Shown one piece after another: positions 55,110 through 64,000 of a stretch of DNA of 64,000 nt. The translations under genes were made by a program, and so were the position numbers. How positions within the stretch are numbered: position 1 is the stretch's first letter; the number at the start of each line of letters is the position of its first letter. The notes under the pieces were generated by a model. That model was not told the DNA's origin. It was given only the letters and a program-made list of their open reading frames with translations, and did no database searches. Origin of the DNA: Mixophyes australis (lineage: Eukaryota; Chordata; Amphibia; Anura; Limnodynastidae); contig JAVHZZ010000003.1 in NCBI GenBank assembly GCA_036250195.1, positions 17,128,504 through 17,192,503 of the forward strand. Direction: 5' to 3'.

Positions 55110-58100
55110 CTACTGAGGCAAGATGTCGTCCTCATCCTCAACCTCTGATTCCTCTCCCCCTACAGTGTGTACTTCCTCCTCATCACACATTATCAATTCG
55201 TCCCCGCTGGACTCCACAACCACAGGTCCCTCTGTAGTATCTGGAGGGCAGTGCTGTACTTCATTGAGGAATTGATTATTCATTTTTATAAACATCATTT
55301 TTTCAACGTTGTGAGGAAGCAACCTCCTTCGCCGCTCACTGACCAGGTTCCCCGCTGCACTAAAAACTCTTTCCGAGTACACACTGGAGGGGGGACAACT
55401 CAGGTAAAATAGAGCCAGTTTGTACAGGGGCTTCCAAACTGCCTTTTTTTCCTGCCAGTAACAATATGGACTGTCTGACATGTCTACTTGGATGGTGTCA
55501 GCAAAGTAATCATCCACAATTTTTTCTATTGTCACAGCATCCAATGCAGCGAGAGTAGACATGTCTGCAATGGTTGGCAGGTCCTTCAGTCCGGACCAGA
55601 TGTTATCAGCATCCCCGCCAGTGCCTCTTTTGGGAAAACTGAGCTTTTTCCTCGCAGCCATAGATGTGGAAGAAAATGAGGGTGGAGCTGTTGGCATGTC
55701 ACGGTCCTCTTCAGAGGACAATCTCCTGACCAGCAGGTCTTTGCACCGCTGTAGACTTGTGTCCGCCGGAAACAGAGACACAACATACGCTTTAAACCGA
55801 GGATCGAGCACGGTGGCCAGAATGTATTCCTCTGACTTTAAAAGAGTGACCACCCTCGGATCCTGGCAAAGCGTACGAAGGGCTACATCCACAAGAGCTA
55901 CATGCTTGCTGTAATCGCAATGGCTTACCAGCTCCTCCCTCACTTTCTCCAGCTGCTTCTGCAACAGCCTGATCAGGGGAATGACCTGACTCAAGCTGGC
56001 AGTGTCGGAACTGACTTCTCGTGTGGCAAGTTCAAATGGCTGCAGAACCTTGCACAACACGGAAATCAGTCTCCACTGCGCTTGACTGAGGCGCATCCCC
56101 ACTCCTTTGCCTATGTCGTAGGTGGCTGTGTAGGCCTGAATGGCCTTTTGCTGCTCCTCCATCCTCTGCAGCATATAGAGGGTGGAGTTCCAGCGCGTCA
56201 CAACCTCTTGTTTGAGGTGATGGCAGGGCAGGTTCAAGCTTTTTTGATGTGCCTCTAGTCTGCGGTAGGCACTGGCTGAATGCCGAAAGTGTCCAGCAAT
56301 TTTGCGGGCCACCGCAAGCATCTCCTGCACACCCCTGTCACTCTTGAGGTAATGCTGCACCACCAAATTAATGGTGTGGGCAAAACATGGGACGTGCTGG
56401 AAATTGCCCATATTTAATGCCCGCACAATGTTACTGGCATTGTCTGACACCACAAATCCCCATGAGAGTCTAAGTGGGGTAAGCCACTGGGAGATAATTT
56501 CCCTCATTTTCTCTAATATGTTGTCAGCGTTGTGCCTCTTATTAAAGCCTGTAATGCACAATGTTGCCTGCCTTTGCATGAGCTGCCATTTTGTAGATGC
56601 TGCTACTGATGCAGCTGTTGCTGTTGCTGCGGAAGGGGATGCATCTACCCAGTGGGCTGTCACAGTCATATAGTCCTTCGTTTGCCCAGAACCACTTGTC
56701 CACATGTCCGTGGTTAAGTGGACAGTGGGTACAACCGCATTTTTAAGAGCACTGAGGACACTTGATCGTACTTCTCTGTACATTTTTGGTATCGCCTGCC
56801 TAGTGAAGTGGAATCTCGAGGGGATTTGGTACCGGGGACACAATACCTCCATCAACCCTCTAAATCCCACTCCACTGATGGCGGACACCGGGCGCACGTC
56901 TAACACCAACATTGCAGTTACAGCCGCAGTTATACGCTTTGCAATAGGGTGACTACTATCGTATTTGGTGGTCATGGCAAACGACTGTTGGACGGTCAAT
57001 TGTTTGGTGAAAGACTTAGCGGTCTTACGACTTCCCCTCTGGGAAGATGACCGACTAACAGCAGCAACAGCAGCAGTGGCAGTAGTAGGCGTACCGCTGC
57101 AGGATTCCTCGGATGAATCCCGTATTGAGGAGGACTCAGTCTGGCTGCTGACTTGGGCTGCAGGACTGAATCTGATGGAGATTGTGGAGGAAGTTGACGA
57201 GGAGGGTGTTGCTGGTGTGTATCCAACTGGACCACGGGATTTAGGTGTCCCTGTACCGATGAGGGTCCTAGCCCCAGTTCCTGAACTAACCACTGAACTA
57301 TGAAGGTTATTCAGGTGACGTATAAGGGAGGATGTTCCTAGGTGGGCAAGATCCTTACCCCTGCTTATTTGAGCTTTACATAAGCTACATATTGCCATAC
57401 ATTGGTTGTCTGGATTTGGATAAAAATAACTCCAGACCGAAGAGGTGCATTTTTTGGTCTTCTGACCAGGCATGACGATGGGCTTTTTCATCCCATGGAC
57501 ATCAGCTGTTTCCCCCCCTGGTGCCTCATTTACAATAACCACATCACCATCCTCATCATCAAGTTCCTCCACAGCGCCAGCTACATCATCAATAGCCTCC
57601 TCCCGAGCCACCTCTTCCCGTACAGTGATGGGAAGGTCAGGCTTGACAACCACCAACACCCTTGGACTCGCCTTGGGGATTTGTGATAATTTCTCTTTAG
57701 AAGGCAGAGTTGTTTGCTGTTTTGTTGCTGACAGCATAACTCTCTTCAATTTTTTGTAGGGGGGGGGGAGGAGGAGGAGGGCTAAGATCCGTGGGTGAAG
57801 CTGAACCACTAGTCATGAACACGGGCCAGGGCCTAAGCCGTTCCTTGCCACTCCGTGTCGTAAATGGCATATTGGCAACTTTACGTTTCTCCTCAGATGA
57901 TTTAAAGTTTCTCTTTTTGCTACTTTTTCTTAACTTGGGCTTTTTGGATTTTACATGCCCGGTACTACGAGATTGGGCATCGGGCTTGGAAGACGACGTT
58001 GATGGCATTTCATCGTCTATGTCATGACTAGTGGCAGCAGCTTCAGCATTAGGAGGAAGTGGGTCTTGATCTTTCCCTACTTTATCCTCCAAATTTTTGG

Positions 58101-58119
58101 TCTCCATTATATGTAGCAC
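55110..58119 (-). pseudogene. hAT-1 transposase, frameshifted copy
   Basis: This matches the intact gene at 24399-27407 with about four substitutions plus one inserted base. The G run near 57761-57770 has ten G instead of nine, which shifts the frame within the polyproline codons (residues 114-120). The reading frame therefore splits into 140 codons (58119-57697) and a downstream open stretch of 899 codons (57809-55110). The second part still holds the BED finger, catalytic Asp, Asp and Glu and the dimerisation region, and has its own in-frame Met at its start. Only the basic N-terminal region is disconnected. Confidence 0.93.
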
Positions 58120-59061
58120 AAGATACTGCAGAATGTGTGAACTTGGTAATATTGCAGTACCAATGGACTTATACTGCTGGATTGGTTTTGCAAATTTGGT
58201 TATAATTATTATATATATTTTTTTTTTTTAATTTTTTATTTTTTTTTACTTTTTTCTTATTTTTAAAAAACTTGGGAATAGTGGGGAAATAACTATGCCC
58301 TTAGAAGCACAGAGCACAGGACACAGCACCACTGGACTGAACAGGACACGGCACAGGACACAGCAGCACTACGGAACTCAGCAGGACAGAGCACAGGACA
58401 CAGCACCACTGGACTGATACTGCAGAATGTGTGAACTTGGTAATATTGCAGTACCAATGGACTTATACTGCTGGATTGGTTTTGCAAATTTGGTTATAAT
58501 TATTATATATTTTTTTTTTTTTTAAATTTTTTATTTTTTTTTACTTTTTTTTTATTTTTTAAAAACTTGGGAATAATGGGGAAATAACTATGCCCTTAGA
58601 AGCACAGAGCACAGGACACAGCACCACTGGACTGAACAGGACACGGCACAGGACCCAGCAGCACTACGGAACTCAGCAGGACAGAGCACAGGACACAGCA
58701 CCACTGGACTGATACTGCAGAATGTGTAAACTTTGTAATATTGCAGTACCACTGGACTTTTACTGCTGAATGTGTGAACTTGGTAATATTGCAGTACCAA
58801 TGGGCTTATACTGCAGGATTGGTTGTGAAAATTTTGTGGTAATTAAAAAATATTAAAGTAGTTTTTGGTATTTTTTAAAAAAACTTTTTTTTATTTTTTT
58901 AAACACAGGGGAATATTGGGGAAATAACTATGCCCTTAGAAGCACAGAGCACAGGACACAGCACCACTGGACTGAACAGGACACAGCACAGGACCCAGCA
59001 GCACCACTGACCTCAGAAGGACAGAGCACAGCACACAGCACCACTGGACTGATACTGCAGA
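58120..59061. repeat. Tandem repeats in hAT-1 5' region, unit 3
   Basis: Equivalent of 27408-28345, with the same three modules and minor changes in T-tract length. Confidence 0.85.
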
Positions 59062-59193
59062 ACACAGCACAGCACAGCACAGCACAGCACAGCACTAAAC
59101 AGCACAGCACTAAACAGCACTAAACAGCACAGAACTAAACAGCACAGAACTAAACAGCACAGAACTAAACAGCACAGAACTAAACAGCACAGA
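59062..59193. repeat. CAGCA-type short tandem repeats in hAT-1, unit 3
   Basis: Shorter than the unit 2 tract by a few monomers. Confidence 0.9.
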
Positions 59194-59427
59194 GGACCAC
59201 CTAACACACCCTCCCTCTACCCTGATCAATGCCCGAGTGAAGATGGCGGCGACTAGCGGGGAATTTATAGGATCCGAGTATCGCGAGATCCACAACGGGA
59301 TTATGAGTCAGAGCCTCAGTTTCACTTTTGAATTTGGCGCCAATACCCGGATCTGTCTCGGATCCGACTCGGATCCGCAACGTTCGGGTGGGCTCGGATT
59401 TCATAAATCCGAGTGCGCTCATCCCTA

Positions 59428-59435
59428 CTAGATAC
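59428..59435. repeat. hAT-1 target site duplication, right, unit 3
   Basis: CTAGATAC, the partner of 51186-51193. Confidence 0.95.
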
Positions 59436-61079
59436 GGTAATATCTTTCTGCATGTTTGCTTATTACCGGATGAAGTACAATATTATTTCCACATACAGAG
59501 ATCTATTTGTCAATATCCTGGAGACCTATCTTACTATGTTTGATTGAATAGAGACATTGGTTTGATGAAATATCCCTTGGACTCATCTACTGTTCACACA
59601 CTATCGATCTTTCAGGCACACCTGTTTCAGAGATTCAACGGAGTTCTGTGTTATAATACTATTAGCTCTTTTTCGAGCATTCCAGACATTCTCATCTCAA
59701 AGTTTCTCGAGGAGTTACCCATTGGCCACCAATTACTTACTTATTCCTTGTGAGACTATTTTTGAACCCCGACTCCTTTGAGTCATATGTTATAGTTTCT
59801 AATCAATGTGATCAGCTGGTCATTTATTACTTCCTTGTTTGTTCCGTGGCGCGACCTGTGGGGAGATAAGATGGGGATAGGGAGGGAGAGGGAGGGAAAG
59901 GGAGAGAGAACAGGCGAGACAGTATACACGATAATGGTCGTCCGGTGGCTCTTCTGGAGTGGGAAATGTTTATAGCTCCTTTTGCAATATTTGTTTATAG
60001 CTGTTTTGCCTAGTTTATAGCTCTAGTGCCGTGTGTACTGGGGTGACTATATGGGTTTGCAGAGTAGTAAACTCTTAGGGGTAGGGCGGGCAGGGGGATT
60101 AAGATGCCCTGTTCCAAGCTTCTTGGTTATGAGCTCTGCAGAAAAACTGCTAATTAGTGCATATGCTTGCTTTTCCTAAGATAATGAAGTGTGTAGCTAG
60201 AGGGTGAGGTGTGGCGCAAGCTTCTCAATTTAAATTGTAAATTTGGTTGTGTTCCCTTTAAAAGGGGGAAGCGGTGTGGGAATATTAGGGCAGTGTAGAT
60301 GCTAATGGGAGATTAAATAAGTGGGGAGTAGAAGGCTAGTTGGGTGGACAGATAGTGTTGTGTGTACTATGGATAATGTTTAAATGGATGGTCATTTATT
60401 AGTCATTGTGTTTTATATTTGTTATACACATGCTGAATAAATTGTTATTTTATCTATCCATGCTTTATGGTATTACTAGAGAGATTTCCGATTCACACTC
60501 AGCGCTGTTTATTTGTTTTTTTGCATTTAGTATTTAAGACTCCACGGGTCTTACAGCGGCGGGTGTGGTTTGTTTTTTTCTCTTTTAAGAGAGAATCCGG
60601 TGGTGATTAGAGATCTGTTTCATTGCACCAGGACATTTTGTGTTTAATCACCGTTATTACCCTACACCCACCTCCCTGGGGTGTAGATAGAGCCATAGTG
60701 CTTTCAGCACTAGTCTGGGTGTCCCTAGAGGGGGGGCCGCTTGTTTTTTTCGGCGGGCCCCACTCCCTAAGGAATCCAGCCCAGCGCTGAACAGCTTGGG
60801 GTTGATTTGTAATTATGGCAGGGAGACCCCTGCTGCGTGTCCCCCTGCTATAGTAACACCAACCCCGGCTGGTTTGCCTAGTACTGGTTCCATGAAAATC
60901 GGGGGACCCCACGCAGATTTGTTCCCCGATTTTCACAGAGCTAGCAGTAGTCTGGCAGCACTTAGGTTGATAGTGAATAGAGGGTGGGACCCCACACTTT
61001 TTTTTTAAAATCCCAACAGGAACCACAGAACAATTTTGAATTTGAATTTTAAACGGGCTCTGTAACAGCCGCTCTGTAA
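59436..61079. other. Repeat-like non-coding DNA, unit 3
   Basis: Equivalent of 28745-30388, nearly identical. No gene recognised. Confidence 0.45.
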
Positions 61080-61348
61080 CTGACCCTCTCGCTAACAAAT
61101 TTTCTTCTATGAGCAGGAGAATTTAGCTATATTTATTGGGCTGGTTGGTGTTTTGGGGCTGATTGGAGGCACACCATACTAGTATAAGACCTGGCACCGC
61201 TCTCATTTCACAGTTTAATCCCTCAGAGCGGTGCCAGGGCTAATATTAGTATAGTGTGCCTCCAATCAGCCCTAAAACACCAACCAGCCCAATAAATATA
61301 GCTAAATTCTCCTGCTCACAGAAATTTTTTTCTTAGCGAGAGGGTCAG
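61080..61348. mobile_element. 269-bp foldback element, unit 3
   Basis: Third copy of the palindromic element, same as in unit 2. Confidence 0.8.
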
Positions 61349-62513
61349 TCAGCCATATTTGTACTTGCAAGTGAAGCCAGTCTGAGTACACCCAGCACAC
61401 ACCTCTATATGACATGCGCAACGTTATGAAATCTCCTATTTTTAAAATGGGGCATATTTCACCAAATTGCAAAAAAACTGTAATTTTCTCAATATTTGAA
61501 ACCCTCAAAGGCAATCCTTAGCCCTAATAGCTTTCATACAAAGCAAACCACAAGTCTTTAAACTCCCTGTACACCGAGTTACGCTCTCCCAAAAAACCCA
61601 GAAAAACGTTGACTTTTGCAAAAAAGGAAGTGGAAAAAAACAGCGAGATTTTGAAGTTTAGATTATTCCTAATTTGTCATTTTTTATTATTTTTTTTCTG
61701 AAATTTGGCATGTAGCACCTATGGACAGTTCTCCATTAACATGCCTAATTTCAGCTTAATAGCTTTAATATGTTTTAAAATGTAGACCCTCAAACACCAT
61801 GCTCCCCTCTCACAGATTTATAATGGCGGAATGTCGTTCATTAGATGCAACCTTAATATAAGGGCACGACTGTGCCCTTATAATAAAACAAAAAGACAGT
61901 TGTTGTTGTTATTTAAGAGATATCAACTTTTCTTAAATTCAAAGGCATTTCATAGACATTCTTATAGACCAGATATGAATAGATGTAGGTATGTTTTATT
62001 TTGGGATAAAGGTTGACTGTCACTATCATCCCAGAGACAAAAAAATGAGACTCAATATCAGTCAGCCAAACACAACAAAACCCAGTTTATTCAGGTTATT
62101 TCAACAATCTGTAACATGGGACAACTTAACAATGTCTCATAACTACAAGTATCACAGAGAAAATGTAACATTTTGACACTATGGTATAGACTATATATAC
62201 TGTGTCATAATGATCTGACCTTTGTCTGATATGTAGATCATTATTTTAATGTATCTTTAGATGTACAGCATAGAATATTCTTCCATATTCTGAATGAGAT
62301 GAGTGAAAGTTTTGAAACTGTTCTGTTAATTATTCACCTTATACTCCTTTGGCAGAGAAATTTTACATGTTTTGCTGGCAGAACTTGGTCATACGTATTG
62401 TGGTTCTACCCCAACCTCCCCATACAGCAGAATCATTTTTAGCTTTTTTCATACAGCAAAATGTCAATGTACAACTAAAGTACGAAAAAGCACTCCACAT
62501 AACGGGCAGCACG
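61349..62513. other. Non-coding stretch, unit 3
   Basis: Equivalent of 30658-31812, no gene seen. Confidence 0.5.
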
Positions 62514-62848
62514 GTGGCTAAGTGGTTAGCACTTCTGTCTTACAGCACTGGGGTCATGAGTTCAATTCCTAACCATGGCCTTATCTGTGAGGAGTTTGTA
62601 TGTTGTCCCCGTGTTTGTGTGGGTTAACTCCAGGTGCTCCGGTTTCCTCCCACATTCCAAAAACATACATCTAGGCTAATTGGCTGCTATCAAATTGACC
62701 CTAGTCTATGTATCTGTCTGTGTGTGTGTTAGTGTGTGTTAGGGAATTTAGACTGTAAGCTCCAAGCTCCAATGGGGCAGGGACTGATGTGAGTTTCTCT
62801 GTACAGCGCTGCGAATTAGTGGCGCTATATAAATAAATGATGATGATG
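62514..62848 (+). mobile_element. tRNA-derived SINE, uninterrupted, unit 3
   Basis: Copy of 31813-32158. The (TG)n start reads ATCTGTCTGTG here. Unit 1 also has GTCTGTG right after the LINE junction, so unit 1 and unit 3 share this base against unit 2. Confidence 0.9.
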
Positions 62849-63418
62849 AAGGGATCCACACAAATGTGAAAGAGCCGGCTCTGCTGCACAATTCTATTTG
62901 TCTAAACTCTTAGTCAAACTGTAACTCAGATCACTATCCTCAAATGCTGTTATCATGCAAGATGAAGAGATGATGTTCAGTCTGCCTTTGTTATTGCTTT
63001 AAGGTTGGTGTTTGACAGAACTCTTATCCACATCCCCCACTCCCCTCAGCTGCTACACTAATCGACTTGTGTCATTAGTTATTTGGGAACATAGAGTCAC
63101 CTCAGTGCTTCTACCTGAACTGGATTGCATGACACTATTATCATCAGCCAGTTCTAAACAAATCTGTAGCTGCTGATCTATAAGTGCAGCATGTTGTGTA
63201 TCTATCTGGTCTTCTTTTGCTGGTGACAATGATTGTTACATCTGGAAAGCTCCTGTGTCCCAGAAATCCACAGATACACACAGATTTCAATTGCAGTTAC
63301 TGCAGACATGCACAGATTTCTTAGTTCTGTTTCTAACTTGTTGCCTTAGATTTGTCCAACATGTTTTTCAATGTATCTTCAATTGAAGAAACTATCATAG
63401 GTTATTTGCATCAGTTTA

Positions 63419-63470
<52 letters not shown>

Positions 63471-64000
63471 TATATTGTAGTCTGTTATACAGTATATTAT
63501 AGAATAATTATACTGCCCCATCACATAAATCTGTGTTAATGTCTCAGACAGATTCAGAACTTTTATGATAAACTGAGTCTGTGTACATGAAGAGGAAACT
63601 GTTTATAATCCATTTTGTTTAATTGCTAGACATTGTCTTGTGTATGCCAATTCCATAGATTCCCAGGTTAGTAATGTTCAAGGTGAAAGTTTTTAAGAAT
63701 AGAATTATTTAGGATAGTACTTAATGTCCAGTATTACCGAGAGGTGAAAATAAAGACTTCTTTACTTAGAGGAGAATTTTTTTTTCTTTGAAATTGGCAG
63801 TTTTATCTCCAAAACATTGACCTGGGTTTGGAGATAGATACAAGGTAACATAATATTAGACATACAGAATGATCTATAAATAAATATACAATATGACAGT
63901 ATACATAGGAATACAGGCTGAAATATACTAAGTTTCTCCTCCCAAATACTTTTGCTCCTATTTAAAGATAATATTTTACTAGATTATTAATATTTATAAA
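62849..64000. other. 3' flank of the unit 3 TAS2R, cut by window end
   Basis: Equivalent of 32159-33310, with a TA microsatellite of about 46 bp at 63423-63468. The receptor gene itself is not reached. Confidence 0.55.

Larger units (their letters stand above)
51194..59427 (-). mobile_element. hAT-1 copy, 8.23 kb, unit 3 (transposase frameshifted)
   Basis: Same insertion point, target duplication, terminal repeats and nested LTR-like insert as 20406-28736. It is about 97 bp shorter, from one fewer 78-80-bp monomer and a shorter CAGCA tract. Confidence 0.95.
49554..64000. repeat. Segmental duplication unit 3 (partial, right end outside window)
   Basis: Position 49554 matches 18766. It is collinear with unit 2 through hAT-1, the foldback and the SINE, at an offset of about 30.7-30.8 kb. 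By that offset a third TAS2R copy would start about 90 bp beyond the window end. Confidence 0.95.

Overview
The window is vertebrate nuclear DNA, most likely from an anuran amphibian. The reasons are intronless bitter-taste-receptor (TAS2R) genes lying among young hAT DNA transposons, L2/CR1-like LINEs, a tRNA-derived SINE, foldback elements and long micro- and minisatellites. There are no bacterial-type operons, and no tRNA, rRNA or CRISPR genes.

The main structure is a head-to-tail segmental duplication, seen as about two and a half copies: unit 1 (1-18765, entered part-way), unit 2 (18766-49553, complete in phase, about 30.8 kb) and unit 3 (49554-64000, cut by the window end). Every unit runs in the same order: GT-rich minisatellite, anonymous repeat-rich DNA, 269-bp foldback, SINE, TAS2R on the minus strand, LINE 3' fragment next to a hAT C-terminal fossil, decayed LINE holding a 393-bp tandem repeat, GC-rich foldback, GATA microsatellite. 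TAS2R copies lie at 8796-9698 and 33401-34303. Unit 3 should carry a third just past the window end, near 64.1 kb.

The units differ by clean insertions that date them. A hAT element of about 8.3 kb (hAT-1, 8-bp target duplication) is in units 2 and 3 but unit 1 has the empty site. A second hAT of 6.3 kb (hAT-2, different 8-bp duplication) is in unit 2, with the empty site in unit 1; the unit 3 site is outside the window. An L2-like LINE with an open reverse-transcriptase frame is only in unit 1, inserted antisense inside the SINE. Unit 1 differs from unit 2 at about 1% in the TAS2R gene. Units 2 and 3 are far closer: I count about four substitutions and one 1-bp indel across the 3-kb transposase gene.

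The only convincing host gene is TAS2R. The other long coding frames are transposase (1002 aa intact and one frameshifted copy of hAT-1; 997 aa intact hAT-2) and LINE reverse transcriptase. Both intact transposases keep a BED zinc finger, the D, D and E catalytic positions and the C-terminal dimerisation region. Many other long open frames are low-complexity readings of satellites.
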